A model generated the notes under the pieces. The model was not told the origin of the DNA. It did not search any database and saw only the letters and a list, made by a program, of their open reading frames with translations. Made by a program: the position numbers and the translations under genes. From positions 1-37,789 of the forward strand of contig JAACDB010000034.1 in assembly GCA_009937095.1 (NCBI GenBank): DNA of 37,789 nt. The letters are read 5' to 3'. Positions within the stretch are counted from its first letter, which is position 1, and each line of letters begins with the position of its first letter. Below are positions 1 through 10,388 of this stretch, in pieces. The DNA is from Verrucomicrobiota bacterium. Its GTDB lineage: Bacteria; Verrucomicrobiota; Verrucomicrobiia; Opitutales; Coraliomargaritaceae.

Positions 1-1
1 C

Positions 2-97
2 ATCCATAAAACCAAAAAAGAACCCGATGCCGGCAAAGTCTTTGTTGTAGATGGCCTCGGTATTAGAGGCATCCCCGCCGTTCCCTATGGAGGATAA
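2..97 (+). CDS. 3' end of an unidentified protein (partial, cut by window edge)
   Basis: An open frame enters from the left edge and ends at TAA 95-97, giving about 31 C-terminal residues that finish ...VFVVDGLGIRGIPAVPYGG. The preceding bases of the gene are outside the window. The tail is Gly/Pro/Val-rich and does not let me name a family. It lies 92 bases upstream of thrS on the same strand, so it could be the previous gene of the same transcript. No terminator is evident between them. It is called coding because the frame is open from the edge and the composition looks protein-like, but the evidence is thin. Confidence 0.45.
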   Translation: MHKTKKEPDAGKVFVVDGLGIRGIPAVPYGG

Positions 98-126
98 AAG
101 GCAAGTCTCGTGACAGCCCACTCAAT

Positions 127-184
127 ACGGCATTGACTAGCCGTGCCTACCGCGTGTCTATAGGATTTTGGATTTAGCCAAAAT
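127..184 (+). promoter_or_regulatory. thrS leader with two hairpins, one abutting the start
   Basis: Two inverted repeats lie in the 92-base leader. The first has a 5-bp stem (ACGGC 127-131 with GCCGT 140-144) and an 8-base loop. The second has a perfect 7-bp stem (ATTTTGG 165-171 with CCAAAAT 178-184) and a 6-base loop, and ends 5 bases before the thrS ATG, where a ribosome binding site would normally sit. No Shine-Dalgarno sequence is visible. Known thrS operators in enterobacteria mimic the tRNA-Thr anticodon arm. Neither loop here shows a Thr anticodon, so regulation is only a suggestion. Confidence 0.35.
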
Positions 185-189
185 TTCTT

Positions 190-2025
<1,836 letters not shown>

Positions 2026-2131
2026 AACGCTTCGGGTGAGCGCTGAGATGCCATCAGTGAAATTAATGTGAAATTAAAATAAATCATATTAATTAATGTT
2101 ATCCATCTCTTGAAAAATATTAATTTAGTGG

Positions 2132-2174
2132 AACTATTAATTGTATATCAACAACTTACGTAATACAAATAGTT
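2132..2174. repeat. Inverted repeat upstream of the XRE gene (operator candidate)
   Basis: The right arm ATACAAATAGTT (2163-2174) is the reverse complement of AACTATT-TGTAT. The left arm (2132-2146) is AACTATT-AAT-TGTAT, the same sequence with a 3-base insertion. The arms are separated by 16 bases and end 34 bases before the small HTH gene. The surroundings (2026-2208) are very A/T-rich and otherwise hold no gene that I can see. Autoregulatory operators of small XRE regulators often have this position and symmetry, so an operator is plausible but unproven. Confidence 0.4.
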
Positions 2175-2208
2175 GCTTTTACCTTATTTTTAAATTCGAA
2201 TCCGCTTC

Positions 2209-2616
2209 ATGGAAACGGATATCACGCCTGCAGTTTTAAAAAAATGGCGCAAAGAAAAAAAGCTCACCCAAACGCAATTGGGTAATCGGGTTGGCCTCGA
2301 TAAATTTGCTGTTACGAATATTGAACACGGGAAGCGAAAAATCAGTGCCCCGGAGCAATTACTTTTCAAGCTGTTGCTGAGGGGCGAACTGCCCTTCCCC
2401 GTAACGACATAACTCAATGAACTCGATTTCACAGAAGCTGAATGGGAATGTGTAAGCGCACTCAGCATTCGGGAAGGCTTTCGCCAACCCAATGATTGGA
2501 TCAGCACAAAAATTAAAATCTACCTCTCACAAATTCCCCAACAAACCCTGCCCCTGCGATTACTCGCAGCCGAAGGTCCCGGCAAGTATCTGGGACCCAA
2601 AAAGCAGACAAAGTAG
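2209..2616 (+). pseudogene. XRE-family HTH regulator interrupted by an in-frame stop
   Basis: The first 67 codons encode a Cro/C1-type helix-turn-helix (residues about 9-58; TQTQLGNRVGLDKFAVTNIE contains the recognition region), ending at TAA 2410-2412. The very next codon in the same frame begins another 67 sense codons, starting LNELDFTEAEWE and ending at TAG 2614-2616. That half is protein-like, with Trp, Tyr and Glu/Leu patterning, and has no start codon of its own near its beginning. The simplest reading is one 135-codon gene with a nonsense mutation at codon 68. Alternatives are a functional short 67-residue regulator, or stop-codon readthrough. Unlike its neighbours the locus is richer in G than C on the coding strand, and its flanks are A/T-rich, which may point to recent acquisition. 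Confidence 0.6.
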
Positions 2617-2665
2617 AAATATATCTCCCTGCCGCTTGTCCATTTCTTGTATCGACTCTGCCGCG

Positions 2666-2684
2666 GACTGATTTAAATTCAGTC
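2666..2684 (+). promoter_or_regulatory. Hairpin abutting the start of the YhbY gene
   Basis: A perfect 6-bp stem (GACTGA 2666-2671 with TCAGTC 2679-2684) and a 7-base loop end two bases before ATG 2687. The hairpin covers the position of a Shine-Dalgarno site, and none is seen. In the transcript it could limit ribosome access. It is one of four such start-proximal hairpins in the window. Confidence 0.3.
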
Positions 2685-2686
2685 AG

Positions 2687-2971
2687 ATGGAATCAAAAAC
2701 CCTTACCGGCGCTGAAAAAAAAGAGCTACGCGGCATTGCACAACGACTGAAGCCTCATCTCCACATTGGAAAAAATGGTCTTGGGGATGCAGTTCTTGCA
2801 GAAATCGAAACCGCGCTTACTAAAACCGGCCTCATAAAAATTCGCTTTGATGCCCCGCGAGAGGCCATCAAATTACTTTGTACAGAAATTCCTGACCGCA
2901 CAGCCTCCGAGTTTGTTGGCTCAGTCGGGCGCGTCGGTATCTTCTTTCGCGATATGCCGGAAAGCAATTAG
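2687..2971 (+). CDS. yhbY: YhbY/CRM-domain RNA-binding protein
   Basis: A 94-residue protein covering a single CRM (CRS1-YhbY) domain. The start LTGAEKKELRGIAQRLKP is typical. The GKNG loop at about 28-31 (HIGKNGLGDAVL) matches the GxxG-type RNA-binding loop of the family. The C-terminal part ends in a predicted beta strand, VGRVGIFFRD. Bacterial YhbY proteins associate with pre-50S ribosomal particles and are thought to help ribosome assembly. The length equals the family norm. The upstream gene is the broken XRE regulator and the downstream gene is an exported peptidase; neither suggests a functional link. A hairpin takes the place of a ribosome binding site. Confidence 0.92.
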   Translation: MESKTLTGAEKKELRGIAQRLKPHLHIGKNGLGDAVLAEIETALTKTGLIKIRFDAPREAIKLLCTEIPDRTASEFVGSVGRVGIFFRDMPESN

Positions 2972-3034
2972 CACACCCACCTATTCCTGTTTACATATGA
3001 AAGCTATCAATCAGCAGATGTATTAAAAATCAGA

Positions 3035-4459
3035 ATGATAAAAGCTATTTTTTTCAGCGGCTTGTTCGTGGCCTTTGGCTGCCTTGCCGAAACTCTAACC
3101 GACATCAAGGGCCGCAGTATTGAAGTTGAAATCCTCGACATTAGTTCACAGTCAGTCGAGGTATGCCGGGCCGATGGTATTCGCTTCGCGATTCCTCTTG
3201 CTCAACTCAGTGAAGGTGACCGCAAAAAGCTAAAAGAGCGCGAAGAAATATTTACTCCCAATCCAGGCTCAAGCACATCCGGAAAGACCACAACAATCTT
3301 CAAACAACTCAACCAACAACTTGGCATTGATGTGTGGAGCGATGACAACCTGTGGGATGACGCACCCCGCGACGTAGCCTACCGCCTCGGCTGGCCTCAG
3401 GAATCCAAGACTGCCCACCAATCCAGCTTCCGCGTGTATTTTAAAAAGAAAAGCCCCATTGGCGGAGCCGTTCCCTATACCGCCGTCCTTTACGGTCAGA
3501 ATGGCACGGTGGATTATATCTGTATCATGTTTGCAAATAAAGGCGACTCGGTAACTTTCGACCTACTGGATGACGAGCGAAAAGCCCTCAAAGCCGTCAA
3601 CGAGGCCATTGATTCCGACACCAACAAACTCCATAACACCCTCTCGAAATTTGGCACACCCAATCGTCAGTCAACCGGTTCTGGGAAAGCCATGAAAGAA
3701 CGGATACTCCGCTGGGATGTGGGCAACAGCAGCCTCCTTCTCGCCGCAGTGGAAGATGAATATCTTGCCCTGCGCATTATGCCCCAGGATTTGGCGGAAC
3801 TGCGTGGCCGACCTGAAAAAATCAATAATACTCAAGCCAAGAAAGTGGCCCATGCCAACGTAAAATCCAACGCCTTTGGGGATGTTCTTATCGAAAACAT
3901 CCCTATGGTGGATCAGGGCCCAAAAGGGTATTGCGTCCCCGCCACCCTTGAACGCTGCCTCCGCTACATGGGCATCCGCGCTGATATGTATGCCCTCGCC
4001 ATGGCAGGTAATACCGGTGTCGGCGGCGGCACCTATGTCAGCGAGATCATTGAGGGGACTTCGGATTTTGTGCGCAGAGCCGGGCGAAAAATGCAGGAAA
4101 TCAACGGGGAAGCCTCCGTCCGCGGAATCAAAAATTTTATCGAGAACGGTCAACCCGTACTTTGGACAATGTATTCAACAAATGAATACAACATGATTGC
4201 CAACGCCATTACTCGGCAACGCATGAAAGCCGACGAACCCAAAGCCTGGAAAAAGACCCTCTCTGAATTGATCAAAAAATCGCCCAAATTAGAAGAGGAT
4301 GTAGATCGTGGTCACATCTGCCTTATTGTGGGATTTAACGACTACACCGGAGAACTCGCGGTGAGTGACTCCTGGGGCCTGGAATATGAGTTGCGATGGA
4401 TTAGTGAGGATGAGGCGCGGGATATTTCCGCAGGCAATTTTTACGTGATCGATTTTTAA
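3035..4459 (+). CDS. Exported SHD1-like / C39-type cysteine peptidase
   Basis: A 474-residue protein. Residues 1-18 form a signal peptide (hydrophobic FFSGLFVAFGCLA, likely cut before Glu19). Residues about 20-70 (LTDIKGRSIEVEI ... IPLAQLSEGDRKKL) resemble the SHD1 beta-barrel repeats common in Planctomycetes and Verrucomicrobia. A middle region (about 90-280) has no recognised fold. Residues about 285-474 form a papain-like C39 peptidase-type domain: Cys300 in QGPKGYCVPA, His427 in GHICLIVGFN and Asp445 in VSDSWG give a plausible catalytic triad. The location would be the periplasm or cell surface. There is no ABC exporter nearby, so it is unlikely to be a bacteriocin-processing peptidase; substrate unknown. 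It stands alone between yhbY and the exoribonuclease gene. Confidence 0.8.
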   Translation: MIKAIFFSGLFVAFGCLAETLTDIKGRSIEVEILDISSQSVEVCRADGIRFAIPLAQLSEGDRKKLKEREEIFTPNPGSSTSGKTTTIFKQLNQQLGIDVWSDDNLWDDAPRDVAYRLGWPQESKTAHQSSFRVYFKKKSPIGGAVPYTAVLYGQNGTVDYICIMFANKGDSVTFDLLDDERKALKAVNEAIDSDTNKLHNTLSKFGTPNRQSTGSGKAMKERILRWDVGNSSLLLAAVEDEYLALRIMPQDLAELRGRPEKINNTQAKKVAHANVKSNAFGDVLIENIPMVDQGPKGYCVPATLERCLRYMGIRADMYALAMAGNTGVGGGTYVSEIIEGTSDFVRRAGRKMQEINGEASVRGIKNFIENGQPVLWTMYSTNEYNMIANAITRQRMKADEPKAWKKTLSELIKKSPKLEEDVDRGHICLIVGFNDYTGELAVSDSWGLEYELRWISEDEARDISAGNFYVIDF

Positions 4460-4476
4460 AACTGAAGCATACCCTC

Positions 4477-4505
4477 TTTACAGTAATCACGGTAAGGTAT
4501 ATATC
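4477..4505 (+). promoter_or_regulatory. Candidate sigma70-type promoter, possibly leaderless
   Basis: TTTACA (4477-4482) and TATATC (4500-4505) are separated by 17 bases. The expected transcription start, about 7 bases after the -10 box, falls on or next to the ATG at 4512. No Shine-Dalgarno site is visible. A leaderless transcript is therefore possible. Using TATATA at 4498-4503 instead gives a 15-base spacer. The call rests only on motif match and position. Confidence 0.35.
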
Positions 4506-4511
4506 AATATC

Positions 4512-5492
4512 ATGTCTGATTTTCGTACCGTACAAGAACTGAAAGCCCTCGATCGCGAACTGGCGGTTCCCTTTCGCGGGATCTTTATCCTGCGGCGCAA
4601 GACCACCAAGACCGCGCGCAACGGCAACCCCTTCCTCAGTCTTGAAATCGGAGATTCCAGTGGAAGCTTCACCGCAAACTGCTTTGGGGATTCGCCGCTT
4701 TTTGCGGCACTTGATCCTTCGAGTGAGGGTTGTATTGTGCGTCTCGCCGGCACCACTGAATATTACAATGAACGCTTCTCGCCGCGCCTCTCTGCCGGAG
4801 AAATCATCAGTTCCAAGGAAGCCAACGAAGAAGGCGCATTGGATCAACTGATCGAAGTTCCTCCGGAAAGTGAGGCGACCCTTTGGCAAGATCTGGAAGA
4901 TGCCATCGCGGCGATCGCACATCCACAATTGCGCGAAACCGTTCAACGCGTGATTGGTGAAACCGAAGCCTCGCTCCGAATTTGCCCGGCTGCAATCAGC
5001 ATGCACCACGCCTATCGTCACGGCCTTCTGGAACACACCGTCCATATGCTTCGCGCCGCACGGGCTCTCCTTCCCCTTTACCCCGAAGTCGATGCGGACC
5101 TCGCGCTTGCGGGAATTGCCCTCCACGACATTGGTAAAATTGAGGAATACGAAGGCGAGTTTGCCGCTAAGACCAGCCGCATTGGCACCCTTCAAGGCCA
5201 TGTCGTTATCGGTTTTCGCGTAGCCCGCAAGGCCGCACTACAGTGCGGGCTAAGCGCAGATCTGACCGAGCGACTCGAACACATCATTCTTAGCCATCAA
5301 GGCGAAAAAGAATGGGGCGCGGCGGCAATGGCGGCCACTCCAGAGGCAGTCTTTGTTTCTATGGTTGATAACCTGGATGCGAAAATGGGAATGGTACAAC
5401 GCGTTCTGCGAAATGCCCCAAAAGGCGAAGCCTTTTCAGAATTTCTTCCCGGACTCCAGACCCGGGTATTGCTGACCCCACCGGAAAAATAA
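4512..5492 (+). CDS. YhaM-type 3'-5' exoribonuclease (OB fold + HD domain)
   Basis: A 326-residue cytoplasmic protein. Residues about 15-105 form an OB-fold nucleic-acid-binding domain (LSLEIGDSSGSFTANCFGD, then SPRLSAGEI). Residues about 165-300 form an HD phosphohydrolase domain with the metal-binding motif HHAYRHGLLEHTVHML, the HD pair in ALHDIGKIEEY, and a later ILSHQGEKEWG histidine. This OB-HD order is that of Bacillus YhaM/CbfA-type 3'-5' exoribonucleases, which trim RNA and can act on single-stranded DNA. The length fits the family (about 310-330). A candidate promoter sits directly upstream. The downstream membrane-protein gene starts 15 bases after the stop, so the two may be co-transcribed, without an obvious functional connection. 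Confidence 0.87.
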   Translation: MSDFRTVQELKALDRELAVPFRGIFILRRKTTKTARNGNPFLSLEIGDSSGSFTANCFGDSPLFAALDPSSEGCIVRLAGTTEYYNERFSPRLSAGEIISSKEANEEGALDQLIEVPPESEATLWQDLEDAIAAIAHPQLRETVQRVIGETEASLRICPAAISMHHAYRHGLLEHTVHMLRAARALLPLYPEVDADLALAGIALHDIGKIEEYEGEFAAKTSRIGTLQGHVVIGFRVARKAALQCGLSADLTERLEHIILSHQGEKEWGAAAMAATPEAVFVSMVDNLDAKMGMVQRVLRNAPKGEAFSEFLPGLQTRVLLTPPEK

Positions 5493-5507
5493 GCGGAAGC
5501 GAAAATT

Positions 5508-6302
5508 TTGAACCAGCGGGCGCACAATATCGACCCGCCACGCCTATGGCAGTGGCCTAACTTACTCGGAATCGATGCTGCTATCATCGCGGTGAGTTGG
5601 TTTTGGCTCCTCTCGCCTGAATCAGTTCCCTTTCCAAAAGCAACTGCAGCCGTGCTGGCACTTTCTATATGGCTCACCTATCTTGCGGATCGCTTACTGG
5701 ATGTCCGAAACTTGGATCCCGCACAGCTAAACTCGCTTCGTCATCGCTTCGCCTATCAAAAGAAACGAAGGCTCTGGCAGATATGGTGGTTCCTTCTGTT
5801 CCTCAACGTCATAATGGCTCTCAGTTATCTGAGCCAATCGCATTTAGTGCGGGGTAGTATACTCCTATTCGTTACCCTCGGCTATACCCTGGCAGTGCAA
5901 CATTGTAAGCTACCCCATCTCCTGAAGGAAGGTTTGGTTGGCTTCATCTTTACCGCCGGAGTACTTATCTTCCTTGATGCACCGCTCACCTGGCTCATCA
6001 TTTTAGCGCTCTTTCTATTGTTTACTGGAAACTGCACCTTAATTGCCGAAAAGGAGCTTGATGAACCCTTCACGCATAAAAGCGCAAACTCACGCTGTCG
6101 CTCGGGCCTTAGTCCTTTTATTTTAGCGAGCGCCGCATGTTCCTCAATAATAGCTTCGCCCCTTATGCTAACCACTCTTGTTCCGATTACCGCTCTCTAC
6201 ATTGCGCGTAGGCAATTCACCAATGAAACCTACCGCACCCTTATAGATGCCTCCCTATTGAGTACCCCGCTTTTCGTTTTTATTGCGCGTCTAGTATTTT
6301 AG
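5508..6302 (+). CDS. UbiA-like integral membrane protein (TTG start)
   Basis: A 264-residue polytopic membrane protein with about seven or eight hydrophobic helices. The segment LTYLADRLLDVRNLD (about 60-75) resembles the first Asp-rich motif of UbiA-type prenyltransferases, and KLPHLLKEGLVGF (about 137-150) lies where these enzymes have a conserved charged loop. The second Asp-rich motif is not clear, so the function is uncertain: a UbiA-superfamily relative, perhaps not catalytic. The start is taken as TTG 5508 because no ATG or GTG precedes the first conserved segment in this frame; GGAAG lies about nine bases upstream. The 3' end overlaps the end of the convergent LolA-like gene by 23 bases. 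Confidence 0.6.
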   Translation: MNQRAHNIDPPRLWQWPNLLGIDAAIIAVSWFWLLSPESVPFPKATAAVLALSIWLTYLADRLLDVRNLDPAQLNSLRHRFAYQKKRRLWQIWWFLLFLNVIMALSYLSQSHLVRGSILLFVTLGYTLAVQHCKLPHLLKEGLVGFIFTAGVLIFLDAPLTWLIILALFLLFTGNCTLIAEKELDEPFTHKSANSRCRSGLSPFILASAACSSIIASPLMLTTLVPITALYIARRQFTNETYRTLIDASLLSTPLFVFIARLVF

Positions 6303-7050
6303 CTTCATCAACCTCAAAATAATAATCAAAGACCCCGGCATTTAGTAGCACATCCTCGATGACCACCTCCTTGGTTAATTCCCCACCCACAAAATGCCGC
6401 ATTGATCTGGCCCAATAAACGCCTTTGAGGCGATAAAAGCCCTCGTAGTGGATAGCCTCATCGCTCGCCTCAGATCCGTCACTGTAGCGTGACCGGAGTA
6501 TCTTTACTTCCTGATAGTGATCCAGACTGAGCCAAATACTCTTGAAACCAAAATTTCCCTTGGGATCAAAATCCAAACGGACGGCCTCTTTCCCATTTAT
6601 GTCCTCAATTCCCGCTACCGTTATGAATTTTCTTTTCTCAAATGAGGCGAGAAAAGGGGAATCAAAATTGCTATCTTTTTTTGCGGATGCCAGCTCTTCA
6701 CCTTTCATTCTGTCTAATGCGACGACATCCGAGTCATTTGAAACCTGACGCCAAGCCTGCTCACCATCAAAGATAGTGGATATCTCAAGGTTCTCTACCT
6801 TGACCGCTATACGCATTTTGTTTGGACGCTTTCGGTAGAGCCGGAAGTTCAGTTTTTGGTCATCTTGAATAATGTGACCGCTAAGAATAACACTATTCAA
6901 CTTATCCAAATTGTTTTGCCCTCCATTCTGAGCAAGGAATTCACGGTATAAATCGTAGACAGAGGGCAAAGAATCTTCCGCTTGCACAACAGGAGCACCG
7001 ATGCCTAAAGCCAGAATTAAAAGGATCCATTTTTTGGAAAAGTACTTCAT
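6280..7050 (-). CDS. LolA-like periplasmic lipoprotein-sorting family protein
   Basis: A 256-residue exported protein. Residues 1-24 form a signal peptide (KKWILLILALGIGAPVVQAED). The mature part is a single beta-rich domain, with VILSGHIIQDDQKLNFRLYRKRPNKMRI, FDGEQAWRQV and AVRLDFDPKG resembling the half-barrel proteins annotated as outer-membrane lipoprotein-sorting (LolA-superfamily) in Verrucomicrobia. The role would be binding lipid or acyl chains in the periplasm. Housekeeping LolA is usually near 200 residues, so this is more likely a paralogous relative than LolA itself. It lies 45 bases downstream of the coaC-type gene on the same strand, and its stop overlaps the convergent UbiA-like gene. 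Confidence 0.6.
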   Translation of the reverse strand: MKYFSKKWILLILALGIGAPVVQAEDSLPSVYDLYREFLAQNGGQNNLDKLNSVILSGHIIQDDQKLNFRLYRKRPNKMRIAVKVENLEISTIFDGEQAWRQVSNDSDVVALDRMKGEELASAKKDSNFDSPFLASFEKRKFITVAGIEDINGKEAVRLDFDPKGNFGFKSIWLSLDHYQEVKILRSRYSDGSEASDEAIHYEGFYRLKGVYWARSMRHFVGGELTKEVVIEDVLLNAGVFDYYFEVDEAKILDAQ

Positions 7051-7095
7051 TCTTTATTGGTTAACCTACTATATTGTAATACCAATACACAAGCA

Positions 7096-7656
7096 TCAAC
7101 CCAATATATTCACAACCCTTTCAATGATTACTTCCGGCAGGGCTAGTTTTCCCTGTCCCTCATAGCCACAGGCTAAACGGCCCGCTACCGGATCTACGAA
7201 ATGATAACCCCGTTCGCGTAAACTTGCGAGATTGGCTTGTGTTGCCAGGTGCTCCAACATTTTTCCATTCATAGCGGGAGCCAGAAGGACCGGTGCCTTG
7301 GTAGCCAAATGTATGGAGCTTAACAAATCCGGCGCAAAGCCCATTGCAAAGTTCGCAATACAATGCGCCGTCGCAGGTGCGACCAACAGTAAATCAGCTC
7401 GGTCCGCCAACTCGATATGGCCCGGCTGCCAACCCGCTTCTTCTGCCCATAGATCAGAAGCAGCAGGGTTACGGGCCAGCGTTTGCAAGGTCATTGGCTT
7501 GATGAAACGGCAAGCCGACTCCGTCAAAACCGGAAAGACCTCAGCCCCGTATTCCACCAGACGGCTGGTCAAATCCGCTGCTTTATAAGCAGCGATTGAT
7601 CCGGTCACACCCAAGATAATAGTGCGGTTTTTTAATTGATTATCTGGACTCTCCAT
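7096..7656 (-). CDS. coaC: Phosphopantothenoylcysteine decarboxylase (CoaC-type flavoprotein)
   Basis: A 186-residue flavoprotein. ILGVTGSIAAYKAADL near the N-terminus is the FMN-binding start of the CoaC/Dfp family. ADLLLVAPATAHCIANFAMGFAPDLLSS is the central signature, and LLAPAMNGKM holds the conserved Asn of the PXMNXXMW-like motif. ERGYHFVDPVAGRLACGYEGQGKLA carries the substrate-recognition clamp with its Cys. The enzyme decarboxylates 4'-phosphopantothenoylcysteine in coenzyme A synthesis. Only the CoaC half is present; the CoaB synthetase domain is not fused and no coaB is in the window. The open frame extends to 7716, but ATG 7656 is preferred because it is followed closely by the conserved domain. 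It is divergent from leuA. Confidence 0.9.
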   Translation of the reverse strand: MESPDNQLKNRTIILGVTGSIAAYKAADLTSRLVEYGAEVFPVLTESACRFIKPMTLQTLARNPAASDLWAEEAGWQPGHIELADRADLLLVAPATAHCIANFAMGFAPDLLSSIHLATKAPVLLAPAMNGKMLEHLATQANLASLRERGYHFVDPVAGRLACGYEGQGKLALPEVIIERVVNILG

Positions 7657-7778
7657 ATCCCGTACCCTAGACAAAAGAAGACAGACAACAAGCCTCAAGC
7701 CTTCCCTGCCATGCAATTACAAAAGCACTCTTTCCGCTAGTAATCTCCCGAGAACCATGCAGGATAGGAGCATCTTTC

Positions 7779-9449
7779 ATGCAACGCGACCCCATCAGCA
7801 AATACCGACCGGTCAAACCAATCGACCTTCCCGACAGACAATGGCCCAGTCGGCAAATTGATCATGCCCCCATCTGGACTAGTGTGGATTTGCGCGATGG
7901 TAATCAGGCGTTGGCTATCCCCATGACGGTTGATGAGAAAATCGAATTCTTTGAAAGCCTTGTTCGTATCGGCTTTAAGGAAATTGAGGTCGGTTTTCCC
8001 TCTGCCAGCCAAACCGAATTCGACTTCATCCGCCGCCTAGTAGACGAAAAACGCATCCCGAATGACGTTACCATACAAGTTCTGGTTCAGGCACGCGAAC
8101 ATTTGATTCGTCGTACTTTTGAAAGCCTTGAAGGAGTCGCCAAAGCAATTGTACACCTCTATAATTCAACCTCGCCCCTACAGCGCCGTGTTACTTTTAA
8201 CAAATCCAAAGCAGAGATTAAAACCATTGCGATTGAAGGCGCTGAGCTAATCAAAAGCCTGGTCGATAGCATTCCCGAGACCCAAATCCGGCTCGAGTAC
8301 TCTCCGGAAAGCTTTTCAGATACCGAGGTCGACTACGCCCTAGAGGTATGCGAAGCAGTCATGCAGGTCTGGCAACCTAGCGAAACGAACAAAATCATTC
8401 TTAATCTGCCAGCAACTGTTGAAATTGCCACCCCCAACCACCACGCCGATCAAATCGAGTGGTTCTGCCGCAACCTCAAAGAACGCAACAAGGCTATCGT
8501 CAGTCTCCATACCCACAACGACCGCGGCACCGGCATCGCCGCCACCGAACTGGGCCTCCTTGCAGGCGCGGATCGCGTTGAGGGCACGCTCTTTGGCAAC
8601 GGCGAACGCACCGGAAACCTCGACATCGTCACGGTCGCACTCAACCTCTACACTCAAGGTGTAGATCCCAAGCTCGATCTCGCTGACATCCCCGCTCTGC
8701 GTGACACCTACGAGCGCATCACCCGCATGAATATTCCCGAGCGGCATCCTTATGCGGGGGATCTCGTATTTACCGCTTTCTCCGGTTCTCATCAAGATGC
8801 CATTAAAAAAGGCATGGATCTGCGTGCAAAAAATGCCGACTCCGAAGAACACTGGCAAGTCCCCTACTTGCTTATCGACCCGGAAGACATTGGCCGCAAT
8901 TACGAAGCCATCATTCGCATTAACAGCCAAAGCGGGAAAGGCGGTGTGGCCTTTCTCCTACACCGCGACCATGGTCTTGATTTACCAAAAGTAATGCACC
9001 CCGAAGTCGGCGAGGTCGTCAACCGTGCCGCTGATCAGGACAGCCGCGAACTCGCCTCCACTGAAATTTACGAGATCTTCCTGCGCGAATACGTCGAACG
9101 AAATTCCCCGCTTAAAATTATTACCATTGAACGCGAAGACATCTCCAAGTCCGGCGAGATTCAAATCGAAGCACAGATTCTTTATCAGGAAAAGGAAGCC
9201 ACTATTTGCGGCACTGGCAATGGTCCCATCAGTGCCTTTGTTGATGCCCTTCAGGCATTCGGCCTCAAAGACTTCCAGCTTCTTGATTACCGCCAGCATT
9301 CCATCGGACATGGCTCAAAAACTGAAGCCGCTGCCTACATCCAAATTAAAAAGAGCGACGGCACCTGCCATTTCGGTTGCGGTATCAACTCCAATATCGA
9401 CCTCGCCGGGCTCAACGCCCTTGTCAGTGCTTATAATCGTTCGCGTTAA
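7779..9449 (+). CDS. leuA: 2-isopropylmalate synthase, long form
   Basis: The first committed step of leucine synthesis: 2-oxoisovalerate plus acetyl-CoA gives 2-isopropylmalate. The protein has 556 residues and matches the long (type 2, mycobacterial-like) LeuA form by length and by its start YRPVKPIDLPDRQWPSRQI. The TIM-barrel domain carries DLRDGNQAL (38-46), with the metal-binding Asp of the signature, and the HTHN metal ligands at 244-247. A C-terminal domain from about 420 (GEIQIEAQILYQEKEATICG and on) matches the LeuA dimer/regulatory domain for leucine feedback. TAGGAG, about eight bases before ATG 7779, is one of the better Shine-Dalgarno sites in the window. The upstream gap shows no Leu-rich leader peptide. 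The dapF-like gene follows after 29 bases, suggesting an operon. Confidence 0.96.
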   Translation: MQRDPISKYRPVKPIDLPDRQWPSRQIDHAPIWTSVDLRDGNQALAIPMTVDEKIEFFESLVRIGFKEIEVGFPSASQTEFDFIRRLVDEKRIPNDVTIQVLVQAREHLIRRTFESLEGVAKAIVHLYNSTSPLQRRVTFNKSKAEIKTIAIEGAELIKSLVDSIPETQIRLEYSPESFSDTEVDYALEVCEAVMQVWQPSETNKIILNLPATVEIATPNHHADQIEWFCRNLKERNKAIVSLHTHNDRGTGIAATELGLLAGADRVEGTLFGNGERTGNLDIVTVALNLYTQGVDPKLDLADIPALRDTYERITRMNIPERHPYAGDLVFTAFSGSHQDAIKKGMDLRAKNADSEEHWQVPYLLIDPEDIGRNYEAIIRINSQSGKGGVAFLLHRDHGLDLPKVMHPEVGEVVNRAADQDSRELASTEIYEIFLREYVERNSPLKIITIEREDISKSGEIQIEAQILYQEKEATICGTGNGPISAFVDALQAFGLKDFQLLDYRQHSIGHGSKTEAAAYIQIKKSDGTCHFGCGINSNIDLAGLNALVSAYNRSR

Positions 9450-9478
9450 ACCTTCACCCTTGAGTTCTGCTTGCCCTC

Positions 9479-10318
<840 letters not shown>

Positions 10319-10388
10319 TAACCCAGCAAATCCCCCGAGCACAAAATCGCATCTTGTTTTTTATTTTATAGGCTTTATTATGTTATAA

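Noticed and set aside
2413-2616. Second half of the XRE locus as an independent small gene
   Set aside because: It has no start codon near its beginning and continues the upstream frame exactly, so one interrupted gene is simpler.
4401-5201. 266-codon minus-strand open frame opposite the OB-HD exoribonuclease gene
   Set aside because: The plus-strand frame has clear domains and motifs; the antisense translation has no recognisable family and is a codon-bias shadow.
7709-7738. Nine-codon open frame MQLQKHSFR upstream of leuA as an attenuation leader peptide
   Set aside because: It has one Leu codon only, and no terminator/antiterminator pair is seen before leuA.
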